Shown here one piece after another: positions 41,907 through 52,538 of a stretch of DNA of 64,000 bases (position 1 is its first letter; each line of letters opens with the position of its first letter). The notes beneath the pieces were generated by a model that was given only the letters and a program-made list of their open reading frames with translations, made no database searches and was not told the origin of the DNA. The stretch comes from Flavobacterium circumlabens. Its GTDB lineage: Bacteria; Bacteroidota; Bacteroidia; Flavobacteriales; Flavobacteriaceae. The stretch covers positions 1 to 64,000 of the forward strand of contig NZ_SLWA01000011.1 of NCBI RefSeq assembly GCF_004345565.1. The letters are read 5' to 3'. Position numbers and translations under genes: made by a program.

Positions 41907-44702
41907 TTATAATTTATCCTTCAGATAAACTCCGGTAACAGATTCTTTTACCTTCACAATATCTTCCGGAGTTCCTACGGCTAATAAATGGCCGCCGTTT
42001 TCTCCGCCTTCAGGGCCTAAATCAATAATCCAGTCAGCACATTTTATAAGATCAAGATTGTGTTCAATCACAATAATGGAATGGCCTTTATCTATTAAGG
42101 CATCAAAAGAAGCCAGCAGTTTTTTGATATCGTGAAAATGCAAACCGGTTGTAGGTTCATCAAATACAAACAAGGCTTTGTCTTTTGTGGCACCTTTTAC
42201 TAAAAAAGAAGCTAGTTTGATACGTTGCGCTTCACCTCCCGACAGCGTAGAAGAGGATTGTCCTAACTGAACATATCCCAATCCTACATCCTGAAGCGGC
42301 TGTAATTTCTGAGTGATTTTTGCCTGTTTGTTTTTTTCGAAAAAAGCAATCGCATCATCAATAGTCATCGTTAGAATGTCATTGATGTTTTTATCATCGA
42401 AAGTAATTTCTAAAACTTCTTTTTTAAAGCGTTTGCCTCCGCAGGTTTCACAAGGTAACTGCACATCGGCCATAAAGACCATCTCGACGTTTATAGAGCC
42501 TTCTCCTTTACAGGTTTCGCAACGGCCTCCGTCAACATTAAAAGAAAAATGTTTGGCCTGATATCCTCTTATTTTAGATAATTTTTCTTTGGCATACAAA
42601 TCACGGATATCATCATATGCTTTGATATAAGTAACGGGATTAGATCTCGAGCTCCTTCCAATTGGATTCTGATCTACGTATTCGATATGTTTTATCTGAG
42701 AGAATGAGCCTTTTATTTCGCTAAACTGACCTGCTTTTTCTGCTGCGTTTTCAAGCTTTTTCTGCATGGCAGGAAACAGGATTTTTTTGATCAGCGTACT
42801 TTTTCCGCTTCCTGAAACTCCAGTGATCACCGTTAAAACATCCAAAGGGAAAGTAACATTGATATTTTTCAGGTTGTTTTCCCTGGCACCGATAATTTCA
42901 ATATGATTTTTGAATTTTCTTCTCTTTTTGGGAACCGCTATTTCTAAATCGCCATTTAAATATTTGGCCGTTAAGGACTCCGATTTTAATATTTCATCAT
43001 AAGTACCCTGAGCGACAAGATGACCACCATAGGTACCGGCTTCCGGGCCTATATCAATAATCATGTCAGCCGCTTTCATAATATCTTCGTCGTGTTCTAC
43101 CACGATAACCGTATTGCCTAAATCACGAAGTGAAAGCAAAACTTTAATCAATCGTTCAGAATCTTTTGGATGCAGGCCAATACTTGGTTCATCCAAAATA
43201 TACATAGACCCGACCAGGCTGCTTCCCAGAGAGGTCGCCAGATTGATTCGTTGTGATTCTCCTCCCGAAAGTGTGGCAGAGTTTCTGTTTAGGGTAAGAT
43301 AATCCAACCCGACTTCCGTCAAAAATGACAGGCGATTATTGATTTCGATCATTAAACGTTTTGCGATTTGCTGTTCGTAAACGTTTAAATCGATATTTTG
43401 GAAAAAAGTAACCAGGTGTTTGATCGGTAAATCGACTAAATCGGAAACTGTTTTTCCATTGATTTTTACATAGGATGCTTCTACGCGTAAGCGTTTTCCA
43501 CGACAGGCATGACATTTTGTTTTTCCGCGGTAACGGGACAGCATCACCCGATTCTGAATCTTATAATTTTTTTCTTCTAATTCCCTGAAGAAATCATTTA
43601 GCCCCTGAAAATACTGATTTCCTTTCCAGAGCACCTCTTTTTGTTCTTCTGATAATTCAAAAAAAGGTTTATGAATCGGGAAATCAAATTTGTAGGCATG
43701 TTTGACCAGTTCGTCTTTGTACCAGCTCATGCTGTCGCCTCTCCAGGGATAAACGGCACTTTCAAAAACAGAAAGCGAAGTATTCGGTACAACCAGATCA
43801 GCATCAATTCCGATAATATTTCCGTATCCTTCGCAAACCGGACAGGCACCGTATGGATTGTTAAAACTAAATAAATGAACATTTGGTTCTAAAAACGTAA
43901 TACCATCCAATTCAAAATTATTAGAATACGAAAAACGTTTTTCTGAGTTTAATTCCTGTAAATAACAAATTCCTTTTCCTTCAAAAAAAGCAGTCTGTAC
44001 GGCATCTGCCAGACGGTTATAGAATTCTTCCTCTTCTTTGACCACGATTCGGTCTATAATAAGAAGGATATCTTTATTGTCTAACTGATGAAGATCAGCA
44101 GCTTCAAATTCATCCAGACGAACCATTTCGTTATTGACTAAAATACGGGCAAAACCTTGTTGTAAAAGTACTTTTAGTTTGTCTTCCAGCTGTCGGCCTT
44201 CTTCCAGGTGAATAGGCGACAACAAAAGCCATTTACTGTCTAATTCTAATGTTTTTACATCTGAAACGACATCTGAAACGGTATTCTTTTTAACTTCCTG
44301 ACCCGAAATTGGCGAATAAGTACGCCCAATTCTGGCAAACAAAAGTTTCATATAATCGTAGATTTCAGTCGAAGTCCCTACTGTAGATCTTGCATTGGTC
44401 GTATTTACTTTTTGCTCAATCGCAATCGCCGGAGCGATTCCTTTGATGTATTCTACTTTGGGTTTGTCTAAACGTCCCAAAAACTGACGCGCGTAAGAAG
44501 ACAGACTCTCCACGTAACGTCTTTGTCCTTCAGCATATAAAGTATCAAATGCCAGACTCGATTTTCCGGATCCGGAAAGCCCTGTAATGACAACAAGTTT
44601 ATTTCTGGGAATCGCTACATCTACATTTTTTAAGTTATGTACTTGTGCTCCTTTAATGATAATATTATGTTTCGGGTCGAGTGTAGAAAGGTCAATTTGC
44701 AT
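41907..44702 (-). CDS. uvrA: Excinuclease ABC subunit A
   Basis: DNA-damage sensor of nucleotide excision repair; 931 residues, normal for UvrA. Two ABC modules: Walker A GLSGSGKSS near residue 32 and GVSGSGKST near 630; signatures LSGGESQR and LSGGEAQR; Walker B ILDEPSIGLHP and VFDEPTTGLHF. Two zinc sites, CPVCEGYG with CHACRGKR in the first half and CETCKGEG with CETCGGKR in the second. Start ATG 44702 (MQIDLSTLD) is preferred to the TTG four codons upstream. Divergent from the regulator of the glucan locus. Confidence 0.97.
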   Translation of the reverse strand: MQIDLSTLDPKHNIIIKGAQVHNLKNVDVAIPRNKLVVITGLSGSGKSSLAFDTLYAEGQRRYVESLSSYARQFLGRLDKPKVEYIKGIAPAIAIEQKVNTTNARSTVGTSTEIYDYMKLLFARIGRTYSPISGQEVKKNTVSDVVSDVKTLELDSKWLLLSPIHLEEGRQLEDKLKVLLQQGFARILVNNEMVRLDEFEAADLHQLDNKDILLIIDRIVVKEEEEFYNRLADAVQTAFFEGKGICYLQELNSEKRFSYSNNFELDGITFLEPNVHLFSFNNPYGACPVCEGYGNIIGIDADLVVPNTSLSVFESAVYPWRGDSMSWYKDELVKHAYKFDFPIHKPFFELSEEQKEVLWKGNQYFQGLNDFFRELEEKNYKIQNRVMLSRYRGKTKCHACRGKRLRVEASYVKINGKTVSDLVDLPIKHLVTFFQNIDLNVYEQQIAKRLMIEINNRLSFLTEVGLDYLTLNRNSATLSGGESQRINLATSLGSSLVGSMYILDEPSIGLHPKDSERLIKVLLSLRDLGNTVIVVEHDEDIMKAADMIIDIGPEAGTYGGHLVAQGTYDEILKSESLTAKYLNGDLEIAVPKKRRKFKNHIEIIGARENNLKNINVTFPLDVLTVITGVSGSGKSTLIKKILFPAMQKKLENAAEKAGQFSEIKGSFSQIKHIEYVDQNPIGRSSRSNPVTYIKAYDDIRDLYAKEKLSKIRGYQAKHFSFNVDGGRCETCKGEGSINVEMVFMADVQLPCETCGGKRFKKEVLEITFDDKNINDILTMTIDDAIAFFEKNKQAKITQKLQPLQDVGLGYVQLGQSSSTLSGGEAQRIKLASFLVKGATKDKALFVFDEPTTGLHFHDIKKLLASFDALIDKGHSIIVIEHNLDLIKCADWIIDLGPEGGENGGHLLAVGTPEDIVKVKESVTGVYLKDKL

Positions 44703-44898
44703 AAAAAAAGTCAATTTCTACAAAAGTAATCAATTTTGAATTGAGTTTTGTTAATCCCATTGTTCCAAATTTTAACTAATTGTTCCAAAATTGCCATGTT
44801 TTCGGCATTGCTCTTTTTTTTACTAAAAATTCGTTGTTTCAATATAAAATAAGCTATTTTAGAACTGTTTTTGTAATAAATTAATACTACGGCTAAAC

Positions 44899-47700
44899 TT
44901 GAAAACTAAATTTTCTATACTTTGTTTTTTGATGAATGTAATCCTGTTTTCTCAGGAACTTCCGCCAATTGTAAAATATCCATCGACTATTTACGGGGCC
45001 GGGAACCAAAGCTGGATGATCTCGCAGGATGAACAGAATTATCTCTATTTTGCCAATAACGAAGGCCTTCTGGAATATAACGGAACCAATTGGAAATTAT
45101 ATCCAACTCCAAATGAAACGATTATGCGTTCCGTGAAAGTAATCGATAATAAGATTTACACGGGATGTTATATGAATTTTGGCTACTGGACCAGGCAGGC
45201 AAACGGGAAACTGAAATATACCTCGCTAAGCGATACAATCAAAGCTAAAATTCTTGACGATGAGCAGTTCTGGAACATTTTAAAATACGATCAGTGGATT
45301 TTATTTCAGTCCTTAAACAGAATTTATATTTACGATACCAAAACGAAAAGCTTCAAAATTATTTCCCCTAAAAACGGTGTTATAAAATCGTTTAGTACCA
45401 AAACCTCTATTTATTATCAGACTATAAATGAAGGTCTTTTTGAGATAGAAGCCGGAAAAGGAAAACTAATTTCTGATCATCCTGTTTTAAAAAAATATAC
45501 TATTGTAAATGTTTTTACCCTTGACGATGGTTTGCTGATTCAAACCCAACTGGATGGATTTTATAAACTCTCGGGAGCAACTTTAACGCCATTTAGAACC
45601 GCTGTCGACACAGAATTAAAATCGAGTTTTGTGTACAGCAGCCAGCGTCTTCAGGATGGGAGTTATGCACTGGGGACAGTTTCGAACGGTGTTTTTATTT
45701 TATCAGACCAAGGCCAGTTAAAGTACCACATTTCACAAAGTAAAGGCCTGAGTAACAACACAGCCTTGTCTTTGTTTGAAGATAAAGACCAAAATGTATG
45801 GATAGGCCTTGATAATGGAATCAATTGCATCAACCTACAGACGCCGGTGCATAGTTTTACAGATGACACGGGAGTTTTGGGAACCGTATATGCTTCGATT
45901 GAATACAACGGCATATTATACGTAGGAACAAATCAGGGGTTGTTTTGCAGGAAATACAAAAGCAATGAAGATTTTCAGTTTATAAGCGGAACAAAAGGTC
46001 AGGTCTGGTCCTTGTTTGTTTACGATCATACGCTTTTTTGCGGGCATGATTCGGGAACTTTTATTATTGATCGTACCACTGCAAAAAGCATTTTTTCGGG
46101 TTCCGGCACCTGGAAATTAGAGCGGATTCCTAATGCTGAAAATCAATTGTTACAGGGCAATTATTATGGGATTTCGGTTTTGGAAAAAAAAGGAAGCGAA
46201 TGGAAGTTTAAAAATAAAATAAAAGGCTTTGATTATTCTTCCCGTTATTTTGAAATCACCAATACTCTTGAAGTGTATGTCAGCCATGAATACAAAGGTA
46301 TTTTCAGGCTAAAACTGGATCCGTCTCTTTTAAAAACAAAAGAATTCTATGCCTATTCTTCGCCAAAAAAAGGAAAAAATGCAAGTTTAATAAAATTTAA
46401 TAATTCTATTTATTATGCCTGTAAAGAAGGAATTTTTAAATTAAATTCAAGTTCAAAGCAATTTGAAAAAGATGCCTTGCTGAGCTCTATTTTCGAAAAA
46501 GACGAATATACATCCGGTAAATTGATTGTAGATGATGCTAACCGGATATGGCTTTTTTCCAAGAACTACATTCATTATTTCTCTGCCAGCAAACTTAGTA
46601 ATCAGTTAAAACAAAATATCATCCCGATTCCGTCTTCCTTAACCAATTCGATGCTAGGTTTCGAGAATATCAGGCAGATTTCAAAATCAACTTATTTAAT
46701 CGGAACTACAGATGGCTATTATATTCTTAACATTGATGATTTAAGCTTTAAGAACTATAGCGTTTCTATTGCTGAAATTTCGATCAATAAACAAAATGAA
46801 ACTTTAAACGATGTTGTTTTAAATGAAGAAGGAAGTTTTAAATCAACCGAAAATAATATCACTTTAAACTATACGGTTCCCGAGTACAATAAATACATCA
46901 ATACCGAATATCAGTATCTTCTGGAAGGATTTCAAAATGACTGGAGTGAATGGAGTACTAAATCGTCTGTTAATTTTAAAAATCTGTCACCCGGGAAATA
47001 CACTTTCAAAGTAAGGGCGAAATATGCCAATACCATTTTGCAAAATAGTGCTGTTTATACCTTTGTGGTTCTAAAACCGTGGTACCTGACGAATCTGGCT
47101 TGTTTTATTTATTTTCTGCTGATTCTTGTCCTGGCTTATTTCATCAACAAGTCGTACCGTAATTTCTATCAGAAACAAAAGGAAAAATTAATTGAAGAGA
47201 ACAATCTTTTATTAGAGATAAAAGAGCTGGAGAATGAACAACAGCTCATGAAACTTCGCAACGAACAATTGTCTCAGGATGTGGATAATAAAAACAGGGA
47301 GCTGGCGGTTTCGACGATGAGTTTAAACAGTAAAAATGAGCTGCTGACTTTTATTAAGGAAGATTTAAAGAAAACCACTCAGGATGACAGCAAGAATATC
47401 AAATCGGTTATCAGAACCATCAACGATAATATTACGGAGGAGGATTCGTGGAAAATATTCAAGGAAGCCTTCGATAGTGCCGACAAGGATTTCTTAAAAA
47501 GAATCAAACAAATCCATCCTTTATTAACGCCGAATGATTTACGCCTTTGTGCATACTTAAGACTGAATCTTTCTTCGAAAGAAATAGCGCCTTTGTTTAA
47601 TATTTCCGTTCGAAGTGTGGAGATAAAAAGATATCGTTTGCGTAAAAAAATGGATTTACAGCACGAAATCGGTTTAGTAGAGTATATTCTGGCTGTATAG
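44899..47700 (+). CDS. Membrane-spanning regulator: beta-propeller sensor, Y_Y_Y domain, coiled coil and LuxR-type HTH
   Basis: A 933-residue one-component regulator. It has a signal peptide (MKTKFSILCFLMNVILFSQ), a periplasmic propeller of two-component-regulator type repeats (for example DKDQNVWIGLDNGINCIN), a triple-tyrosine domain at about 640-720, one membrane helix at about 732-751, a coiled coil at about 752-800 and a C-terminal HTH with LSSKEIAPLFNISVRSVEIKRYRLRKKM. There is no histidine kinase domain. Start is TTG 44899; ATG 44932 would cut the signal peptide. It lies 240 bases upstream of the susC homolog and probably controls the locus by sensing its glycan. Confidence 0.88.
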   Translation: MKTKFSILCFLMNVILFSQELPPIVKYPSTIYGAGNQSWMISQDEQNYLYFANNEGLLEYNGTNWKLYPTPNETIMRSVKVIDNKIYTGCYMNFGYWTRQANGKLKYTSLSDTIKAKILDDEQFWNILKYDQWILFQSLNRIYIYDTKTKSFKIISPKNGVIKSFSTKTSIYYQTINEGLFEIEAGKGKLISDHPVLKKYTIVNVFTLDDGLLIQTQLDGFYKLSGATLTPFRTAVDTELKSSFVYSSQRLQDGSYALGTVSNGVFILSDQGQLKYHISQSKGLSNNTALSLFEDKDQNVWIGLDNGINCINLQTPVHSFTDDTGVLGTVYASIEYNGILYVGTNQGLFCRKYKSNEDFQFISGTKGQVWSLFVYDHTLFCGHDSGTFIIDRTTAKSIFSGSGTWKLERIPNAENQLLQGNYYGISVLEKKGSEWKFKNKIKGFDYSSRYFEITNTLEVYVSHEYKGIFRLKLDPSLLKTKEFYAYSSPKKGKNASLIKFNNSIYYACKEGIFKLNSSSKQFEKDALLSSIFEKDEYTSGKLIVDDANRIWLFSKNYIHYFSASKLSNQLKQNIIPIPSSLTNSMLGFENIRQISKSTYLIGTTDGYYILNIDDLSFKNYSVSIAEISINKQNETLNDVVLNEEGSFKSTENNITLNYTVPEYNKYINTEYQYLLEGFQNDWSEWSTKSSVNFKNLSPGKYTFKVRAKYANTILQNSAVYTFVVLKPWYLTNLACFIYFLLILVLAYFINKSYRNFYQKQKEKLIEENNLLLEIKELENEQQLMKLRNEQLSQDVDNKNRELAVSTMSLNSKNELLTFIKEDLKKTTQDDSKNIKSVIRTINDNITEEDSWKIFKEAFDSADKDFLKRIKQIHPLLTPNDLRLCAYLRLNLSSKEIAPLFNISVRSVEIKRYRLRKKMDLQHEIGLVEYILAV

Positions 47701-47772
47701 GAAAGTCAAATTCTATTAAAAACACCTATACATCACCACAACATTAACGTTTTATTGTACTTTTTACATTTA

Positions 47773-47793
47773 AATGTTAATTAAATTAACATT
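47773..47793. promoter_or_regulatory. 21-base palindrome, candidate operator of the glucan locus
   Basis: AATGTTAATT, A, AATTAACATT: perfect ten-base arms. A further half site TTAACATTA-like (aacattaac) occurs at 47740-47748. It is in the 240-base gap in front of the susC homolog, 148 bases from its ATG. It is a candidate site for the HTH regulator or another dimeric regulator. Confidence 0.55.
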
Positions 47794-47940
47794 AGTAATT
47801 TCTTATAAAATGTAGGCTTGTTTTGTTATATCTTAATTTTAATCGGTTTTTTTTATGATGTATGTTTTTTGTTGAGGTTAATTTTAGTTTATTCTTAAAA
47901 GGATAAGATAAATTTAGCTTTCAATAAAAACTAACTAATT

Positions 47941-50900
47941 ATGAAATCTAAATTATTACTAATGGTATTGCTGCTGTTTACATCTTTTGCATTTTCGCAG
48001 AATCTTGATGTAACAGGAACCGTACTGGATGGCTCAGGTTTATCATTGCCTGGCGTGAATGTAAAAGTTAAAAGTTCATCGCAAAGTACAACCACAGACT
48101 TTGACGGATCTTTTAAATTATCAGGTCTCCCAAAAGGAACTACAATTGTTTTCAGTTACATTGGTTTTCGAACACAGGAAGTTGTGGTTTCGGGTACCAA
48201 AATTACCGTAAAAATGAGTGACGACGCCCGATCGTTAGATGAGGTGGTCGTGATAGGTTACGGTAGCCAGAAAAAAAGGGAACTTACCGGTGCAGTCGCC
48301 GTTCTGGACAGCAAAACACTTGATCTTTTAAAACCGGCCAGAATAGAACAAGCCTTACAGGGAACTATTTCGGGAGTAAATGTAACCACTCAGTCCGGTT
48401 CACCGGGTGCTCCTTTAGACATCCGTATTCGTGGTGTTGCTACTAACGGGCAAAATGCGCCTACGGTAATTATCGATGGTTATGTTGGGGATTTAGGAAT
48501 ACTGAATCCAAACGATATAGAGACGATTACAGTTTTAAAAGATGCACAGGCTGCTATTTATGGAACAATCGGAGCCAATGGTGTTATTCTCGTTACTACC
48601 AAAATGGGTAAAAAGAATTCTAAAACAAAAGTGTCCTTTAACAGTTATGCAGGTTTTCAGGAAACGACCAGAAAAGTACCAACTTTAAATGCGACAGAAT
48701 ATGCTTTGTTGTCCAACGAAAGTTATTCTAATGGAGGACAAGCCATTCTTTATCCAAATGTCAGCGGTTTAGGAAAAGGCACCAATTGGCAGGATGAAGT
48801 TTTTCAGAAAGGCGCACCAATTATTAATAATGATTTAACGATCTCCGGAGGTTCAGAAAGAATCACGTATTCTGTGAGTGGTTCCCATTTAGATCAGGAA
48901 GGAATTGTTGGAGGAGATAAATCAGGATTTTTAAGAAATACGGCCAGATTAGCACTTGGTGCTGACTTAAGCGATAAATTCAAATTAAAAACGAATGTTA
49001 TTTATACCTATTTCAACAGGAAAACATTAAATGAAAACGGATTGGGATCTGTTTTGTTTAATGCATTAAATGTACCGGCAACCCTGAAGCCATATGATGC
49101 CAATGGAGATTTTACCAAAGTGCCCGTAAATGGATTTGGAGGTGAAATTATTAATCCTTTAGCGCAAATTGAAAATACCTACAATGACTATAATTATAAA
49201 AAAATCAATGGAAATTTTGGACTGGATTATAAAATTTTCAAAGGATTTACCTTATCGTCTTCCATTGGTTTTAATACCGCAAACAGTGAAGGAAAATCTT
49301 TTGCAAAGAAGCTTTTGTACTGGAATAATCCTAGTGATAAAGTGTTTGATGTATTAAGAAGTTCCGTAACTCAGACTGCAACGAATGATAATGATTATTC
49401 GTTTGACCTTTTTGGGACATATTCAACAAAAATTGCGGAAAATCATAATGTTGTAGCTACAGTAGGTAATACTATTTACAAACAATGGGGAAACAGTTTT
49501 AATGCTACCGGATTTGACGTTCCGAACAATTCCTGGGAATATGCAGATCTTACGCTGACAAAAGGAGTGCCGGTTTCGCTGAATACCGGAGGATATGTCT
49601 ACGATCAGAGAAGGCTTTCTTATTTCGGAAGAGTACAATACGATTATAAAGGAAAATATTTGTTTTCTGCAATGATCAGACGTGATGCTTCTACCAAGTT
49701 CGGTCCCGGAAATAAAGTGGGTTATTTCCCTTCCTTTACAGGAGGTTGGGTAGTTTCTGATGAAAATTTCTTCGGAGAATCCAAAACGCTTAATTTTTTG
49801 AAATTCAGAGCAAGTTACGGTACTTTAGGAAATGATCAGATTCCAAATTATGGCTACATCGCCCTTTTAAATGGTGAGGCAACTTATGTGTTTGGCGGCA
49901 CGCTCGCAAGCGGACAGGCAACCGGGCAGGTACCAAATCCTGATCTAAAATGGGAAGAAGCCAGAAAATTCGATGCTGGTTTAGATATGAAACTGTTTAA
50001 TGATAAAATTTCTATTGTTGCAGATTATTTTATTGACACCAGAAAAGATTTATTAATTCCAAATATTCCGGTTTCAGGAATTAACGGTACAGGAGCTCCG
50101 GGAGCAAGCCCTCCGACACTCAATGCCGGAACGGTTAGAAACTCGGGAGTTGAATTTTCGATTGATTATAAAGAAAAGTTTTCAGATTCATTTTCTTTAA
50201 GTCTGGGGTACAATGTAACGTTCATTAAAAATGAAGTATTAGCAGTAAACAACGGTACCGGATTTATTGAAGGAGGTGCTTTCGGGGTCGGACAAACTGC
50301 GCCTTCCCGTATGGAAGTTGGAAAACCGTTAGGTTATTTTTATGGCTATAAAATGGATGGAATTTTTCAAAACCAGGCAGAAGTCGATGCACATCCTTCT
50401 CAATTAGGACTTGGCGCCAAAGCAGCACCGGGAGATATCCGTTTTGCAGATTTAAATGGAGATGGTATACTGGATACTAAAGATAAAACGAATATAGGAG
50501 ATCCTATTCCGGAAGCTACAATGGGATTCAATTTACAATTCAATTATAAAAATGTCGATTTTGCTGTTTTTACTTTCGCTTCCATTGGAAACGATATGGT
50601 AAGAAACTACGAGAGAACAGTTACCGCTACCAACCGTTTGAATTATGTTTTAGACAGATGGACAGGAGAAGGTACCAGTAATTCGACTCCAAGAGTGACA
50701 ACGGGCGCAACTGCAAATAATATTTTTTCAGATTATTTTGTAGAAGATGCTTCTTACGTACGAATTCAGAATGTACAAATCGGATATTCACTTGATCCGA
50801 AAGTAACGCTGAAAGCAGGAATAACAAAGTTAAGACTTTATGCAGGGGTAAACAACCTATACACTTTTACAAAGTATAAAGGTTTTGACCCGGGAGCTTC

Positions 50901-51015
50901 ATCCGGACCTCAAAATAGAGATGGAGTGTCTCAATCTCCTATTGGTGCCGGAATTGATTATGGGTTTTATCCTGTTCCAAGAACCTATTTATTGGGCTTA
51001 AACATTAATTTTTAA
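47941..51015 (+). CDS. SusC-like TonB-dependent receptor
   Basis: Outer-membrane importer for oligosaccharides; 1024 residues, normal for SusC/RagA. The signal peptide ends near FAFSQN; a CarboxypepD_reg domain spans about 22-105 (VTGTVLDGSGLSLPGVNV, FSYIGFRTQEV); a TonB-dependent plug follows (VVIGYGSQKKRELTGAVA, then IRIRGVATNGQNAPTVIIDG), and then a 22-strand barrel ends in LLGLNINF, the terminal aromatic residue typical of outer-membrane barrels. The susD homolog starts 12 bases later, as expected for the SusCD pair. Confidence 0.96.
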   Translation: MKSKLLLMVLLLFTSFAFSQNLDVTGTVLDGSGLSLPGVNVKVKSSSQSTTTDFDGSFKLSGLPKGTTIVFSYIGFRTQEVVVSGTKITVKMSDDARSLDEVVVIGYGSQKKRELTGAVAVLDSKTLDLLKPARIEQALQGTISGVNVTTQSGSPGAPLDIRIRGVATNGQNAPTVIIDGYVGDLGILNPNDIETITVLKDAQAAIYGTIGANGVILVTTKMGKKNSKTKVSFNSYAGFQETTRKVPTLNATEYALLSNESYSNGGQAILYPNVSGLGKGTNWQDEVFQKGAPIINNDLTISGGSERITYSVSGSHLDQEGIVGGDKSGFLRNTARLALGADLSDKFKLKTNVIYTYFNRKTLNENGLGSVLFNALNVPATLKPYDANGDFTKVPVNGFGGEIINPLAQIENTYNDYNYKKINGNFGLDYKIFKGFTLSSSIGFNTANSEGKSFAKKLLYWNNPSDKVFDVLRSSVTQTATNDNDYSFDLFGTYSTKIAENHNVVATVGNTIYKQWGNSFNATGFDVPNNSWEYADLTLTKGVPVSLNTGGYVYDQRRLSYFGRVQYDYKGKYLFSAMIRRDASTKFGPGNKVGYFPSFTGGWVVSDENFFGESKTLNFLKFRASYGTLGNDQIPNYGYIALLNGEATYVFGGTLASGQATGQVPNPDLKWEEARKFDAGLDMKLFNDKISIVADYFIDTRKDLLIPNIPVSGINGTGAPGASPPTLNAGTVRNSGVEFSIDYKEKFSDSFSLSLGYNVTFIKNEVLAVNNGTGFIEGGAFGVGQTAPSRMEVGKPLGYFYGYKMDGIFQNQAEVDAHPSQLGLGAKAAPGDIRFADLNGDGILDTKDKTNIGDPIPEATMGFNLQFNYKNVDFAVFTFASIGNDMVRNYERTVTATNRLNYVLDRWTGEGTSNSTPRVTTGATANNIFSDYFVEDASYVRIQNVQIGYSLDPKVTLKAGITKLRLYAGVNNLYTFTKYKGFDPGASSGPQNRDGVSQSPIGAGIDYGFYPVPRTYLLGLNINF

Positions 51016-51026
51016 TTTCAATTAAA

Positions 51027-52526
51027 ATGAAAAAATATTTTTACACAACAATCGTAATGTTAACATTATTTTCAGCCGTAACGATTTCCTGTTCGGATGA
51101 ATTTGTTGATCCTACTCCGCCATATTCCATTGACTCTGAGAATTATTTTAATTCAAAAGCCGATTATGATCAGGCATTAATAGCAGCTTATGATTTGCTT
51201 CAGTCTTCTTACGTAAATGTTTTATTAGGAGAAATTGCTTCAGATAATACACTCTGCGGTGGAGAAAATGCAACAGATGTTATTGGTTTTCAGCAAGTAG
51301 ACGATATGATTCATACACCGGTAAACAGCAACCTGAAAGATGTATGGAACTGGATGTTCGCAGGTGTTCAAAGAGCTAATTATATCCTTGAATTTCAGAA
51401 TAAACTGGATTTTGAGGGTAAAACACAACTAATAGCCGAAACTCGTTTTCTTAGGGCTTACTACCAATTTGAATTAGTAAAATGGTTTGGTGGTATTCCA
51501 ATGAAAGGGGATGCGAGGTTTAAAATTGGAGATGAAACTAAGATTCCGCGCTCCTCCGTTGCAGAAGTTTATGCTTCTATTGAAGCTGACTTAATTTTCG
51601 CGGCAGCTAATTTATCTCCAATTGCTTCTCAAACAGGAAGAGTTACAAAAGGGGCAGCTCAGGCCTTACTGGGTAAAGCTTATTTGTACCAGAATAAATT
51701 TGTTCCGGCTGCGAATATTTTACAAGCAGTAATTAATTCCGGTACCTATTCACTCGTATCTGATTATAATACCATATTTGAAGAAGCGGGAGAAAATGGC
51801 AAAGAGTCTGTTTTTGAAGTACAGTATACAGATGTTGAAGGTGCAGGCTTTACGTGTTTACAATGTAGTGAAGGAAATGTCGCTGTAGGTTTCAGCGGAG
51901 CAAGAGGATATGACGGACCACTTTTTACATCAGGTTTTAGCTTTAATATTCCAACACAGGAAAGTGCAGATGCTTTTCAGGTTGGCGATAAGCGTAAAGA
52001 TGTTGCGATACTGGATATCAAAGCATGGGCGCTGGCCAATGCCAGTTATGATAATGGTAATGGAATTAAATTTGGAAAAGGGAATGAGGATACAGGTTTC
52101 TTCAATAGAAAATATCTTCCAAGAAAAAGAAGTGGAAATGCTCAGGGTGACCTGAATCTGACCAATCCAAATAATTACAGAGCCATACGTTACGCTGATG
52201 TTTTATTAATGGCAGCAGAAGCTTACAACAGAGGTACGATTGATGACGGTAAAGCCAAAGAATATCTGAATCAGGTAAGAAGACGTGCTTTTGGAGACAA
52301 TAATCATGATGTAAACCTTACCGGAGCTTCTTTGACTGATGTAATTTTAAATGAAAGAAGAGTAGAGCTTTTTGGAGAAGGACACCGTTTCTTTGATTTG
52401 GTAAGAACAGGAAAAGCGGCAGGAACAATACCTGGTTTTAAAGCGAATAAAAACGAATTATTTCCACTTCCTATTGAAGAAATTCAGTTTGCCGGTGGAA
52501 ACTGGGCACAAAATCCAGGATATTAA
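51027..52526 (+). CDS. SusD-like outer-membrane glycan-binding lipoprotein
   Basis: A 499-residue lipoprotein (LFSAVTISCSDEF, Cys lipidation) of the RagB/SusD family with TPR-like helices (YDQALIAAYDLLQSS, FLRAYYQFELVKWFGG, GAAQALLGKAYLYQNKF) and a C-terminal LNERRVELFGEGHRFFDLVRTGK signature. It caps the SusC barrel and binds the glycan before import. Spacing to susC and to the next gene is 12 bases each, so it is one operon. Confidence 0.95.
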   Translation: MKKYFYTTIVMLTLFSAVTISCSDEFVDPTPPYSIDSENYFNSKADYDQALIAAYDLLQSSYVNVLLGEIASDNTLCGGENATDVIGFQQVDDMIHTPVNSNLKDVWNWMFAGVQRANYILEFQNKLDFEGKTQLIAETRFLRAYYQFELVKWFGGIPMKGDARFKIGDETKIPRSSVAEVYASIEADLIFAAANLSPIASQTGRVTKGAAQALLGKAYLYQNKFVPAANILQAVINSGTYSLVSDYNTIFEEAGENGKESVFEVQYTDVEGAGFTCLQCSEGNVAVGFSGARGYDGPLFTSGFSFNIPTQESADAFQVGDKRKDVAILDIKAWALANASYDNGNGIKFGKGNEDTGFFNRKYLPRKRSGNAQGDLNLTNPNNYRAIRYADVLLMAAEAYNRGTIDDGKAKEYLNQVRRRAFGDNNHDVNLTGASLTDVILNERRVELFGEGHRFFDLVRTGKAAGTIPGFKANKNELFPLPIEEIQFAGGNWAQNPGY

Positions 52527-52538
52527 AAAATACGAATT

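Noticed and set aside
47915..47922. TAGCTTTC as the susC -7 box
   Set aside because: It departs from the consensus last base and lies only 18 bases from the ATG; support was too weak to list it as a feature.
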